Program-made: the position numbers and the translations under genes | The notes under the pieces: generated by a model | Told to the model about the DNA's origin: nothing | What the model saw: only the letters and a program-made list of their open reading frames with translations | Databases searched by the model: none | Source of the DNA: Diabrotica undecimpunctata | Lineage: Eukaryota; Arthropoda; Insecta; Coleoptera; Chrysomelidae | Assembly: GCF_040954645.1 (NCBI RefSeq) | Contig: NC_092806.1 | Location: 80,796,943 to 80,860,942, forward strand | Direction: 5' to 3' | Length of the DNA stretch: 64,000 bases | Shown here: positions 10,026 to 21,559 of the stretch, piece after piece | How positions within the stretch are numbered: the stretch's first letter is position 1 | How the letters are laid out: each line of letters opens with the position of its first letter

Positions 10026-11500
10026 CTTCTTCTTCTTAGGATGCCTGTCCGTTCCGAACGTTGGCGATCATTCTGGCTATGATGATTTTGTTGGTTGCTA
10101 TACGAAATAGCTGTGTTGAGGTCTTTCTATACCATGCTCTCAGGTTAGCAAGCCAGGATATTCTTCTTCGTCCTGGGGCCCTTTTTCCTTCAATTTTACC
10201 TTGCAAAATGCATTGAAGTAGCTCGTATCTACCTTGATTTCTCATTATATGTCCAAAGTACTGCAGCTTACGGCTCTTCACGATGTTGACCAAATCCGCA
10301 GTTGTGTTCATCCTCCGCAGTACTTCTTCATTCGTAACTGTGTCTGTCCATGGTATCTTCAGGATCCTTCTGTATGACCATAGCTCAAAAGCCTGAAGTT
10401 TTGATAGAGTTTCCGCCTTCAATGTCCACGTTTCTATTCCGTACAGAAATTAATTATAAGTTAGTTAGTTAGTTAGTTATTATTAATTATAGTTCCCAAG
10501 TAGTGGTATTATGAGACACGTTCAATTCTCATTTGGTTCACATACAGATTTGCTCCAGTTATGTTTTCCTTGCTGATGATCATTAGCTTGGTTTTGCTGG
10601 TGTTTATATCCAGTCCATATTTTCTACTTGTTTCCATTATTTTATTCATTAAATTTTGCAGCCCTTCTATGCTATTTGAAAACACTATTGTATCATCTGC
10701 ATACCGCAGGTTATTGAGCTTGACTCTTATTGAGAATCCTTCATCGATATCTTTTAGAGCCTCTTCAAAAATGTGCTCCAAGTACAGATTCAATATCAGT
10801 GGTGAAATTATGTACTCCTGTCTCACTCCCCTTAAGATTTTGACCGATCTGTATATTCTCCATCTATTCGGAGTATCGCTGATTGATTCCAATACAGGTT
10901 AGCTATTATTTTTAAGTCTTTTCCGCCAATCCCTGTCCTCTTCAGCACTTCCATTATTTGTTCATGCCTGACTCTATCGAAAGTCTTCTTGTAGTCAATC
11001 AGGCACGCAAAAACATTACAGCTGACATCTCTACATTTCTGAAACAATACCTGCACGCCAAATAAAGCTTTTCTCGTACCAACGGCGTTCACAAATCCAA
11101 ACTGATTGGACGCAATTTGTTCCTCTTCACAAACTTTTGCTCTGGTTTTTTGGTACGAACTCCGATTTGAGCCACTCTACTGGTATTTTTCCTGCCTTGT
11201 ATATTTCATTAAATATTTCAATTATTATTTTTATTTTTTCTGCATCTAATAGCTTCAACAGTTCTGCAGGAATTTCATCAAGTCCCGGTGCCTTCCATCT
11301 TTCATTTGTCTGACGGCTGCCGTTATTTCTTCTGGTAGGATTTCGGGACCTGAATTTTCTTTAATCGTGGGCTCTTGTGTTGTTCTAAGGTCATGGAAAA
11401 GCTTCTCCAAGTATTCTATGGATACCATACCAACAAAAATTTTATTCAGGCTGATTCTGGACACGATTTTTACAGAAATTATAAGCACTTATTAAACCTA
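10026..11500 (-). mobile_element. non-LTR retrotransposon, 3' part, 5'-truncated
   Basis: Minus-strand fragments form one reverse transcriptase. They are a thumb/linker block with AVRQMKDGRH (about 11330), a palm block with IDYKKTFDRVRHEQIMEVL (about 10950), motif C RYADDTIVF (about 10700), and a C-terminal block with FELWSYRRILKIPWTD (about 10380). The 3' tail near 10026 is AAG-rich. Frames change several times. About 35 residues are missing at 10445-10500, where an AGTT repeat now lies. The fragment at 28724-29640 is the same family. I do not assign a clade. Confidence 0.85.
10458..10479. repeat. (AGTT)n short tandem repeat
   Basis: Four to five AGTT units inside the LINE, at the point where coding sequence is deleted. 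Confidence 0.85.
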
Positions 11501-11552
11501 ATCCAGTAAGAGAAATTTTTGGCACCTTTGCCTCTGAGCCACTCACATACAC

Positions 11553-11555
<3 letters not shown>

Positions 11556-11613
<58 letters not shown>
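11556..11613. repeat. (TA)n left of the mariner
   Basis: A TA array that ends exactly where the mariner terminal repeat begins. Confidence 0.97.
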
Positions 11614-11616
<3 letters not shown>

Positions 11617-11672
11617 TGATGAGTGTCTTACCACCCGGCAAAATAGCGGAAAGGATAGAAGACAGATTAAGT
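11614..11672 (+). repeat. mariner left terminal inverted repeat
   Basis: Starts CAGTGATGAGTG. It pairs with 14538-14596 with several mismatches. Confidence 0.88.
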
Positions 11673-11949
11673 TGTGAGATAGTATGAGATAAAGCTAGTT
11701 CTTGACGTGGCTATTTCACTTCAGTCATAATTATACGGATGACCTCGAAAATATTTTATTTTAATAATTTCTGATATTAGAATAAATGATTGAATAAATT
11801 AAGATATATTATAGTAAAAAACATTAATTATTAGCGATTTTAAATTATTAATTTTTAAGTTTATTTAATAATAAAAATAACTTAACTGAAATATTTGATT
11901 AAACTAAAGGTAGGTATGTTCTATCCTAAAACAATTGTGTGTGGAATTG

Positions 11950-12008
11950 ACGTAATAGTTAGAGACGTGGTCTAGTGACAAGAAGATTGGAGGTTCAATT
12001 CACACCAA
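11950..12008 (+). other. tRNA-like module in the left mariner arm
   Basis: GTGGTCTAGTGACAAGAAG resembles an A box and GAGGTTCAATTC a B box. It is followed by a T run, as after a Pol III gene. It lies about 335 bases from the left end and points inward. It does not fold into a convincing tRNA, so I do not call a gene. Confidence 0.45.
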
Positions 12009-12409
12009 GGATAAAATTTTTTTTTAGTCAATCAAAAAATAATAGAAAATATGATACATATTAGGTAAAAAGTTTTCGAAAAACTCATTATTTACAATTT
12101 ATTCTTATTCCAATGTTAAAAAATAGAAATACAAAATAATTCAATTTTCAGTTTTACAGTCTTCAGTTGTGATTGCAAAATAATCCGGTTAAGACTGTTT
12201 AATGCCAAATCCATCACTAAATTCTCAGTGTTAATATCAATTCCTCTGTACAATTTTTCAAAACAATTAACAACATTGTAATGGATGCGCGCGAACAGCT
12301 GCCTGCTTTACAGCTAACCAAATCATCAAGCCATCAAAAATAATAACATACCGAGAAGTGTTTTTGCACGGTACACAGAAACTTTTTATTGAAAAAACAA
12401 TTCGTGAAA

Positions 12410-13480
12410 ATGGTTTTAACGGTCGAGGAAAAAGTGCAAATTGTTGTCTGGCATGTGAATGGATTATCAGACAACATGATTAGACAACAATTTGTGAATA
12501 TGTTTCCAAATAGGCCGGCTCCAGCACGATCAACAATTCAGTCTATTATACGTAATTTTTTTACTTATGGATCCGTGTTCACTCCAAGAGGAGTTCGTAG
12601 ACGAAGGGAGGTAAATCCAGATTTGGAACTAAGGGACACTTTGATTTGTGCAAGTATTGAGCAAAATCCTACCCAATCAACATCTCTCGGAGAACAATAT
12701 GGAATTTCAAGATTTAGAGTAGGTAAAATTTTGAAAAGACATGGATACCGTCCCTATAAACTTCATAAATCCAACGAACAATTCCCTGGGGATCAATATA
12801 GACGTTTAGAATTTTGTCAAACTGCAATGGAAATGTCACATCAAGATGAACATTTTTTAGAGAACGTTTTGTTCACCGATGAATGTACGTTTTCATTGCA
12901 GGACCGTCACAATTCAATGAATGCTCGGTATTGGTCTCGAGGAAATCCTCGTCAGATTTATGTCGCTCGTACCCAGCGTCCTCGAAAAGTAAATGTTTAG
13001 GGAGGCATAATAGGGAATCATGTCATTGGTCCATTTTTTATGGACGGTATGTTGACTGGGCGGAAATACTTGGAACTTCTGCAAAATCAAATTGTCCCAG
13101 CCCTTCGTAATTTACCAATACCTTTCGATTCCATATGGTTTCAACACGATGGTTGTCCCGTACATAATTCTCGCATCGTCAGTGAATATCTCAGTGCGAC
13201 TTTTCCTAATCGATTGATTAGTGGCCACGGAGATATTTTTTGGTCTGCAAGATCACCTGATCTTGCACCTTGTGATTTTTTTATGTGGGGATATATCAAG
13301 TCCAAGCTATATGGAATTGAAGACGATAGGCCTAATTCTCTCCAAGAATTAAGAGCAAAGATCTCTGATTCAATGAGAGGTATTAGTCCAGAAACGTTAA
13401 CTAATGTTAGACGAAACTTTTATAATAGATTGGGTTATTGTTCTGCTGCTAATGGAGGCTTATTCGAACATTTATTGTAA
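12410..13480 (+). pseudogene. mariner transposase, one nonsense codon
   Basis: This is a DDE-type transposase for cut-and-paste movement. I start at the ATG at 12410 (MVLTVEEK). The N-terminal helix-turn-helix region contains GLSDNMIRQQF and STIQSIIRNF. The catalytic acids are in FTDECTF, FQHDGCP and PDLAPCDFF. The second and third Asp are 41 residues apart, the DD41D spacing known from the rosa-like mariner group. The frame is open for about 356 codons except for one TAG at 12998-13000, in a place where TGG (Trp before Gly-Gly) would be expected. All three acids and the C-terminal end are present. A single G-to-A change therefore seems to be the only disabling lesion. Confidence 0.92.
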
Positions 13481-14115
13481 ATACATTTCATTAGAATAAT
13501 TTTTTTTATTTTTATAGAATTTCTACCTATTTAAATATTTTTGGAAGTACATTTATTTAGAACGTTCTTTTATGTTTGAAGAATTATTACTTTATTTTCG
13601 AAAGTACGACATTGTTTTTTCAATAAGATTTTCATGTTTTACTATAAACACTTCTAATAAAGACTGAAATAAATGTTTAGTGATTTAAAGCAAAACGATA
13701 TAATATCTGCATAATTTCAAATTTTTAAAAAAGTAACACCTTCATGTGGGATTCGAACCCTGAGCGCCTGCATGAGAACATCGTGCCTTGAACTCTGATC
13801 CATCAAACTTTTATATTTCTTCAGTGATAGTTTGGGATATTGTTCTGCTGCTAATGAAGGCTTATTTGAACATATTGTAAATACGTTTATTTACAATATT
13901 TTTTTTATTTTTATAGAATTTTTACTTATTTAAACATTCTTTAAATGTTCTTTTAATTTTGAAGAATTTTTACTTTATTTTTGAAAGTACGGCGATACTT
14001 TTTTTTTTCAATAAGATATTTGTGTTTAACTTTAAACACCTCTAATACTAGTAACGACTGACATAAATGTTTAACGATTCAAAGCAAAACGATCTCTGCA
14101 TAATTTCAAATTATT
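13440..14115 (+). repeat. tandem duplication of the mariner 3' region
   Basis: Positions 13440-13690 (from ATTGTTCTGCTGCTAATGGA through AAAGCAAAACGAT) are repeated at about 13836-14100 with about 85-90 percent identity by eye. The duplicated unit includes the last 14 codons of the transposase and the 3' flank with its tRNA-like module. Confidence 0.82.
13741..13815 (-). other. tRNA-like module (inner copy)
   Basis: The minus strand carries GGGTTCGAATCCC, a perfect B box with flanking pairs, and TGGATCAGAGTTC as a loose A box. It is the duplicated partner of 14139-14205. Confidence 0.5.
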
Positions 14116-14138
14116 AAAAAAAAAAAAAGAAAACCACA

Positions 14139-14205
14139 TGTGGGTTTTGAACTCTAATCGTCTGCGACGTCTTTGTCGAATTCTTACCACTAATCCACGA
14201 AGGAT
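14139..14205 (-). other. tRNA-like module in the right mariner arm
   Basis: The minus strand reads GTGGATTAGTGGTAAGAATT (A-box-like) and GAGTTCAAAACCC (weak B box), then a long T run. It lies about 390 bases from the right end and points inward, mirroring 11950-12008. Confidence 0.45.
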
Positions 14206-14537
14206 AGTGATTATTCCGTGACAAGAGTGTATGAAACTCCTCACATGATAATAGAAATTATTCTTGGTTAATAATTTAAAACTTTAGATTAAATAATTAC
14301 TATTAATTAAATTATTTTATTCACATTTTTGCTTTATTGTGGTCAATCAGTTTTTACTTTATGCGAAATTAAAAAATGGAAATACGTCACACACACGTTA
14401 CACATAATAATTATGACCGAGGTGAATTAGCTCGAAACTAACGTCTAAAGGTGTGAGACTATCGATTTATAATGTTAATTATAGGTTTCTACCGATTATT
14501 TCCCACCTCTACTACTTTCATCTCTTTTTATTTCACA

Positions 14538-14593
14538 ACGTATTTTATTTTCTATCTTCTGCGTTATTTTGCGGGTTCTTAAGGCACTTATCA

Positions 14594-14596
<3 letters not shown>
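14538..14596 (-). repeat. mariner right terminal inverted repeat
   Basis: Read inward it starts CAGTGATAAGTG and then has CCCGCAAAATAACG, against CCCGGCAAAATAGCG on the left. Confidence 0.88.

Positions 14597-14643
<47 letters not shown>
14597..14643. repeat. (TA)n right of the mariner
   Basis: A TA array that begins directly at the mariner end. Confidence 0.97.
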
Positions 14644-14647
<4 letters not shown>

Positions 14648-14665
14648 TTTGAGTTTCTTGAACTG

Positions 14666-14667
<2 letters not shown>

Positions 14668-14728
<61 letters not shown>
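14668..14728. repeat. (TA)n
   Basis: A second array, 24 bases further on. It abuts the start of the Tc1-like sequence. Confidence 0.97.
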
Positions 14729-14729
<1 letters not shown>

Positions 14730-16560
14730 TTTGGGTCAAAATTAACCGGCCACCTTAAAAATGGGTAATTTTTGATGTCTTATATCTCCTAAACCTGTTG
14801 TCCGATTTAAGTGATTTTTTTAGTATGTTATAGCCTTATTCCTTGACAATATCGTTATAATAATATGGTTGCTAAACAGGTAAATTTTTATTGTATACAG
14901 GGTGCACGAAATAACTAAAAAAACAGTTTTTTTCTTTGTAGTTTGCATCACCCTGTGGAATATTCTAGCATTTATAAAATATTGAAATTAAAACCTAACT
15001 ATAGCCTCATGTTTTCTCAACATTTTGTTTTTTGATTCATTCGCTTATGTTGGATAATACAAAAGTTAGGTAGTTTAACAACTAGCCATGTTTTTCATCA
15101 ATACAGACGATTTAACTCACCAGCAAAATTAACCCCACCACCTTTATTATTGTTTTGTTTACATTACCTGTGACAGTTTGTTTCCTAAATTTGTCTCATC
15201 GAAGGATTTTTGACATATAGTCGTTGTACGACACTGTTGAAAGTCTGTTTCCGTGTTAATAACAATTCTTGAACAATTTGTAATTAAAATTAACAATTAA
15301 AATTGTAATTTTATATCATTGTGAGCGAATATTGTTTAAGTTGAAATGTTAGTGCTTATTTATTGTTTATTTTAAAAATGCCACTCGTTCCAACTGATAA
15401 CTAACTGTCAACGTCATATCGCTGGTATACTCGATATACCCAGAACTACGGTACAAGATGCCATCAGACGATTTCGGGAGACAGGATCGTACAACCGCAG
15501 GCCAGGTCAAGACCGAAAACGATGCACTTCAGGTCGAGATGACCGCTTCATTGTCACTAAAGTATTGAGAATCGCTTTTGCACCGCTCCTGAAGCTCGTA
15601 GGTCTCTTCTTGAGGTGAGAAACGTTAGTGTGAATAGACAAACGATTAGAAGACTGTCAGAAATAAACTTGAGGGCTTTTTGTCCAGCTCGCGCACCACA
15701 ACTGCTCCCACAACACCGTAGGGCTAGACTTCAATTTGCGTGAGAATATGCTAACTGGACTATGGCGGAATGGAAGAATATACTGTTCTCAGATGAGAGC
15801 AGAATAGCCCTAAAAGGTCCAGATGGAGGCCAACGTGTCTATAGGCGTCAAAATGAAAGGTTTGCTGCATGCGCTATAACCGAAACAGTGACTTACCGAG
15901 GAGGGTCAATAATGATTTGGGGAGGTCTTACGAAGCGCGTACTGATCTTGTTGTGTTCTGTAGAGGCAGTGTGAATACCCAAGTATACGTGCAAGAAGTT
16001 CTTCAAGACCATGTCATGACTTTTGCACTATTCATTGGTGATAACTTCAGACTAATGCTTGACACTGCACGTTGCCATACAGCAAGATCTACCCGTGAGT
16101 ACCTTAATGAGGTCGGGATTCAATAGCCATGGCCAGCACACAGTCCCGATCTTAACCCAATTCAGCATATCTGGGACAACCTCAAAAGCCGGGTAAGAGC
16201 AAGAGTACCAGCCCCTGCATCCTTTGAAGAGCTGAAGACAGCTGCGGTAGAGGAGTGGCACAATATCCCCCAATCTGATATCCAGGATATCATGAATGGA
16301 TTGCTAAACCAGCTACAAGAAGTCCTAAGGGCTAGAGGCGACAACACCCATTATTGATACCCAATTTTTTTTTCAATTAGACTTTGATTTCCAAAATCAA
16401 AGATATTGAGTATTTAACAAAAATTACGTAAGGACAGAACTAGACATTTTTGAAAATGTGCAAATACCTCGTTTTATACGAAAGGGTGGGTCAAATGGGG
16501 TACATGGAAATATTAGGTTATTTTTTAATTAAACATGTAATGAAGTATTAAACATTATTA
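14729..16560 (+). mobile_element. decayed Tc1-like DNA transposon
   Basis: The boundaries are approximate. The left side starts at the (TA)n edge with a sequence containing GGGTCAAAATTAACCGGCCA. A related phrase (CAAAATTAACCCCACCACCT) recurs at 15125. No clean inverted right end was found. The transposase pseudogene occupies 15378-16357. Confidence 0.55.
15378..16357 (+). pseudogene. Tc1-like transposase pseudogene
   Basis: Recognisable pieces are an N-terminal helix-turn-helix region (about 15400-15560, frameshifted), the first catalytic block NILFSDESR (about 15775-15800), a second block LMLDTARCHTAR (about 16050-16090), and PDLNPIQHIWDNL (about 16150-16185). The C-terminal helix then ends at the stop at 16355. 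Tc1 elements are DD34E. Here the expected Glu after NPI is Gln, so the catalytic triad is broken. At least three frame changes and an in-frame stop before the third block are present. Confidence 0.85.
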
Positions 16561-16612
16561 TACAGTAGGTTCAGTATGACAGTACGAACAGTATTAAAAA
16601 ATAAAAATCAAA

Positions 16613-17845
16613 TTATAAACAAAAATCGCATATAAAAGTGTCATCATCATCTTCACAGCTTGAACAAGCTTCATGTGCCCAGCTACCCCATTTGCAGCAC
16701 CGAATCCAACCTTCCTGATCGAAAGAGTTTTTGTACACCTCGTTGCAAAAAATGCAAGCTTCTTCGTCTTCTTCTTCCTCGTCTTCATTAGAGGACGTAC
16801 CAGAATCTTCAGCCTAACACTGTTTATTTTTACGCTTATTTTGGATAGATAAACCATTGGTTTGTTTCATTTTCTTGGGCAGTAGCAGGACTGGTTCTCT
16901 AGTCTTTCTTTTCTTTAATAGATTATCACTGGAAGTCGCCGATTTTTTATTTTTGTTGAAAAGGCCTTTTTTGTGTTTACCTTCTTGTTTCTCTTGGCGC
17001 TCCTGTTCTTCGGTCTCTAGTTCAGCCTTGTATGGTGACGATGTTAATATGACAGTTTTACCTTTCCTTCTGTTACTATTCCTTTTTACAGCTCCTTTTC
17101 TTGGGGTGCGGACATCAAAATTTTTGGTGAAAGCAGAATAGCTGATTTGGGTGACGTAGACCTACCTGTTGTAAGTAGATGACTCAGGAGAAGTTTCTTT
17201 ATAAGGCTCAGGAGAAGCGTCGTTAGAAGGCACAGTTCCACTTGAAAAAGTAGAATGTTCTGTTCTATTGTTTGTGGTGTTGGTAGTAGTGGCGCATGAT
17301 ATCTGCTGCTCAGAATTGTGGTTTGGTTGTTCTGTGGTATCTGACGGGGCAAACAGGTAATCAAGGTATACATCTCTATTGAAAAGATATATTCCTGTTT
17401 TTTCAAATCCCTTCACTGCGGTTTGAACATTAGCTGCTCTTGAAAAAGCAGCATTAACTAGTTGTCCAATTTGATAAATTGTAACACCCCAGCGTTTAAC
17501 CTCTTGTTCATAAAATGTACTAAGTGGTGCCACAAATGAGACATCGAGCGGTTGTAATCGATGTGTGCTGTGTGGTGGAAAACATAATATAACGTTATTT
17601 TACCGAGCAAGATGAAGGAGTTCTAAACTTTTGGTATGGGAACTGTGACCATCAAGAATAAGCAGCACTGGTTTTTGAGGTCCGGGATTAGAAAACTCAA
17701 TAAACGTTTTAAACCATACAATAAAGTTTTCTTTGGTAATCCAACCAGTCTCATAAAACACTGCAGATGACCCTGGTGGGGCACCATCCATTAAGAACGG
17801 ATTTGCTTTCTTACGGGAAAATACAAACATCCCTGGCATAAAATT
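16613..17845 (-). pseudogene. pogo-like transposase, C-terminal half
   Basis: Downstream of the gypsy insertion the minus strand continues the pogo gene with FSRKKANPFLMDGAPPGSS, the second catalytic block LLILDGHSSHT (about 17650), and the third block LQPLDVSFVAPL (about 17545). A linker and a C-terminal zinc finger follow. The finger, at about 16620-16790, has CIFCNEVY, CCKWGSWAHEACSSC and FICDFC, a PHD-like Cys/His pattern. A TAA after LLHLAR (about 17600) and a frame change near 17162 disable it. Confidence 0.87.
17842..17845. repeat. target-site duplication AATT (left)
   Basis: The four bases outside the gypsy LTR match 25730-25733. Confidence 0.9.
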
Positions 17846-18770
17846 TGTAACGATAAGACTACCAAAGAGAATTGAAATACTATTGTAAAAATAATACCTC
17901 AATCAACCATGGGAGCTTATCGTCTATACCTTGCCTAGCTCAGTATCTCAAGGGTGAGTTCGTCTTGTCTTAAACTAGGGATTGAACCTTAGTTCTCAGT
18001 TGATAGCAAATAAGACAAATTTTAACCAATCATATTTATTTAAATCAATAAAAAAAAAAACATTAATTAACCCTGCCAAAGCTTAACAGTTAATAAGTGT
18101 TACTTATTGCTTCGATGGGCGGCTTGTGTGTTCTAGCTGTTGGATCCTCCAATTAGAAGTTGTGGAATTAGAAGTTGTGGCTTCTGGAGAGCTGCAGTCA
18201 CACGTGGCTGTATGTCCAAATATGCCAATAAGACCAATAAAATTTCGATATGTCCAGTAAGGTTTTGATATGTCCAATAAACCAATACGGTTTTGATATG
18301 TCCAATAAAAATAAACTGTCCAGTAAACCCAAGAGAATTTGTAGACTATACAAAATGAGTCTTATAATAATTTTTGCCTTCTTTTATAAATTTCAAAAAG
18401 AGGCAAAAAATAATCCCACTACAGAAAAGTTGTTTTGACAGAAAGTGGGAGACTGAATGAAGTTAGCACAGATGTCATAGGATGTTGCTATAGATATCAT
18501 GAAACTAGCTTGTCAGTCAACACGGAACAGAATAGTCTGCCGAACAAAACTGAGAGGGCGAATATTTATTCTACGGGACAGAAAGAGAAAGAAAATAAAG
18601 ACAGAGGAAGAAAAGAAAAAACATTTTGTGGGCGCCAACTATTTTTATAAATAAAAAAAAATAGTAAAAATTAAACTGAAGATAAAGAAATTAATAAATT
18701 AATAAAGAAATTAAAATGAAATAATTATTAAAATATAAATTAATAGAGATGTGACGTTTATAACGTTACA
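17846..18770 (-). repeat. 3' LTR
   Basis: Starts TGTAACGATAAG and ends AACGTTACA on plus. It contains tandem GAATTAGAAGTTGTG units and three or four copies of a TTTTGATATGTCCAATAA-like unit (18228-18310). The purine-rich stretch GGGTGGTAGGAGTG (minus, from 18785 to 18771) is a plausible polypurine tract. Confidence 0.93.
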
Positions 18771-20235
18771 CACTCCTACCACCCATCAGAAAAATTTCGA
18801 ACACAACTGAGAAATTTTTCTCAAAGAAAACAAGAACACAATGTTCTACCTAGGAATAAATATATGCAGTAGTAATCCGTAGTAACAAATCGAAAATAAA
18901 TACTTTATAACGAAGCAATCAAGTTAATGAATATAATAACAAAAGAATGATCATAAAAAATTTTTAGAGTATTACTCAGGGAAATTGAATACTTCCCAAC
19001 GAATTGTAGTATCCGTCAAACTAAAATTTGTTATATGTTATTTAAAAAATATATATAACAAAATAATTAAATTAATGAATATAAGTAATTAAGTTTACAT
19101 TACTATTCATAAAAAATTTAAAGTATAACTCAAATTTGCTATATTTAAAAAAAAATAACAAAATAATTTTCAGATGTTAATCTGGGGAAAATAAAAAAAA
19201 TTACCCAATGAATTTTAGTATTCATTAGACTAAAAATGAATGAAGAATATTAATTTAAATTAATCGGGTATCTGTAGACTTTGGTACTGTACATGGACCC
19301 TACCAAAGGATCAATTGAAACCATGTTGGTATGAACGCAGCAGCCCATAGCCCACGGTTAAACCACGACAGCGCTCCTCGGAGACGACAGCCCTATGTGC
19401 CATGAACCCCCCGACGCCATACCCTGGAGACAACCCACCATTTAAGGAAGATCCAGTGGTACGAATGTACATCTGCATCAAAGCTCAGGCCCACAATAAC
19501 AAAAATAATAATAACAAAGGGGCAATGCATCTGATATATTCAGATATACATTGTTGAAGAATTCTGTCTTCAGAAATTCTTCTTCGGAAGTACAACAACT
19601 TCCTTTGCAAAATAGCATTCTATACACATAGTATGAAGTCTAGTTAATAATCAAAGTCAAAGGTAAGTATACAAAAATAAAGAGAAATAAGCAAAGTCAG
19701 GTAAATACATAATATAGAGATCATATCTCACAAAAATGAATAGTTAATGGATACTGAATGAATGAACCTCAAAAAAAAATAGTACTCAGGATAACTGAGT
19801 ACCTAAAGTAAGGTAACAATAATATCAAAATTATAAAATGAGTAAAAGCATGTAGACATTGATATGCAAATGTAATTATTGATAAACAACTCAAAAATAC
19901 ATATAAACTTTACTTGATATGTCAAATAAGACAAAGTTCTACACAAAAGAGATATAGTAACTGTATAAAACAAGTCTTAGAAGACTAAGAGTAAGTTAAT
20001 AATGAAAATAAGATAATGATACATAAGAAATGTTATTCTCACTAAATATAAACCAGGGATCTACACAAAAGAATAAAGTACTGCATAAATATAGTTTACA
20101 AAAATAGAAGAAAACAAGTGAAAGTAGGTATACTACAATCAAACTTCAAAGCGCCATAATTCTACACCAGATTTCTAAAAGTAGATGCATAGAATTATTT
20201 TAACTCCACAAGAAATAAAAAAAACACATCATCCA

Positions 20236-20238
<3 letters not shown>
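18771..20238. other. gypsy 3' non-coding region
   Basis: About 1.5 kb between the 3' LTR and the LINE insertion without a supported ORF. 19300-19480 is less A/T-rich than its surroundings and holds short AAC/AAT repeats near 19495-19520. No function was recognised. Confidence 0.6.

Positions 20239-20317
<79 letters not shown>
20239..20317. repeat. (TA)n left of the LINE
   Basis: A perfect TA array that ends at the first recognisable LINE base. Confidence 0.96.
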
Positions 20318-20319
<2 letters not shown>

Positions 20320-21485
20320 ATCAAATATTTACAGTCAAGCAGGTCTTGAGCAAATCGTGGGAACACGACATTGATGTTCACAACGTGTTTGTAGACTTCA
20401 AACAGGCATACGATTCAGTCAAAAGGGACAGACTATACTATATATTGGCAGAATTAGCAATACCACATAAGCTAATTAGACTCATTAAAGCCACAATGGA
20501 TGAAACTCAGGCATGTGTACGAATACAAAACAACCGGACAGACTTTTTCAAAATCTCGCAGGGACTAAAGCAGGGAGATGGGCTGGCACCAACATTGTTT
20601 AACCTGGCACTGGAGTATGCGGTTAGGCAAATGCAAACTGGACGAGAAAACCTACTGACCAATAAAACGGTTCAACTGGCTGCCTACGCCGATGATATTA
20701 ATATTATGAGTAGAACATCAACAGGAGCACAGGAAGCATACGCAGAGTTAAAAACACAAACGAAAAGGCTAGGTCTGGAAATTAACACGGAAAAAACAAA
20801 AATAATGGTACAGACGAGAAGAAATATAATCCCACAAAACATTATGCATGAAGATGACATTGAAACGGTTGGAAAGTTTACATACCTGGGAGTAGAAATA
20901 TATGCCGATGGAGCAGAGGATGGAGAAATACGAAAAAGGATAACGCAGGCAAACAAAGCTTATTTTGCCCTCTCCCATATATTTCGGTCTAAAAGTGTCC
21001 ACCGAAATACAAAGATGAGAATCTATAAAACTTTAATTCGGCCAATAGCATGTTATGGCAGCGAAGCATGGGTCCTGAAAGAAACATCCAAAAACAAACT
21101 CGACACATTCGAAAGAAAAGTACTGAGGAGAATACTAGGACCTGTGAGGGAAAACGGAATCTTCAGAATTCGATATAACAACGAGCTCTATCAACTGTAT
21201 AAGGAAACACCCCTGTCAGACTTCATTAGAATACAAAGATTGCAATGGGCCGGACATGTGATACGAATTGGAGAGGATAGGCTACCAAAACGAGCACTGA
21301 ACGCCAGAATGCAGGGAAAGAGACCAGTTGGAAAGCCAAGAAAGCGCTGGGAAGACACAGTAAGCAGCGACGCACAAGCACTTTTAGGAGTCCGTGTATG
21401 GAGAAGAGCAGCCACAGACAGACAAGGGTGGAGGCAAAAAATAAAGGAGGCCAAGGCTCATTTTGGGCTGTAGTGCCGTAGAAGA

Positions 21486-21487
<2 letters not shown>
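20318..21487 (+). mobile_element. 5'-truncated non-LTR retrotransposon
   Basis: A LINE fragment inserted opposite to the host gypsy element and bounded on both sides by (TA)n. The coding part is open to its stop and ends with a GAAGAAGAT tail that runs into TA. No standard target duplication can be read because both flanks are TA. Confidence 0.88.
20346..21473 (+). CDS. LINE reverse transcriptase, C-terminal 375 residues
   Basis: The reverse transcriptase copies the LINE RNA at a nicked target. Motif A is NVFVDFKQAYDSV (about 16-28), the motif B region SQGLKQGDGLAPTLFNLAL (about 69-87), and motif C AAYADDIN (about 111-118). The C-terminal domain has VLRRILGPVRENGIFRIRYN and a terminal WRRAATDRQGWR. 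The endonuclease and the first RT motifs are missing. The codon frame is also open upstream of the ATG to the (TA)n, so the ATG at 20346 is an internal Met and not a true start. There are no stops or frame changes, so this is the best-preserved LINE ORF here. Confidence 0.9.
   Translation: MSKSWEHDIDVHNVFVDFKQAYDSVKRDRLYYILAELAIPHKLIRLIKATMDETQACVRIQNNRTDFFKISQGLKQGDGLAPTLFNLALEYAVRQMQTGRENLLTNKTVQLAAYADDINIMSRTSTGAQEAYAELKTQTKRLGLEINTEKTKIMVQTRRNIIPQNIMHEDDIETVGKFTYLGVEIYADGAEDGEIRKRITQANKAYFALSHIFRSKSVHRNTKMRIYKTLIRPIACYGSEAWVLKETSKNKLDTFERKVLRRILGPVRENGIFRIRYNNELYQLYKETPLSDFIRIQRLQWAGHVIRIGEDRLPKRALNARMQGKRPVGKPRKRWEDTVSSDAQALLGVRVWRRAATDRQGWRQKIKEAKAHFGL

Positions 21488-21556
<69 letters not shown>
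21488..21556. repeat. (TA)n at the LINE 3' end
   Basis: A TA array directly after the LINE tail. It may be the LINE's own tail expanded, or the split target array. Confidence 0.96.

Positions 21557-21559
<3 letters not shown>

Larger units (their letters stand above)
11614..14596 (+). mobile_element. mariner-type DNA transposon
   Basis: The ends are inverted. CAGTGATGAGTGTCTTACCA at 11614 matches CAGTGATAAGTGCCTTAAGA read inward from 14596. Similarity continues through CGGCAAAATA for about 60 bases and then weakly for about 400 bases. Both ends abut (TA)n, consistent with TA target-site use. The element carries one transposase gene broken by a single nonsense codon. It also has tRNA-like modules at matching distances from each end and a tandem duplication of its right part. 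Confidence 0.9.
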
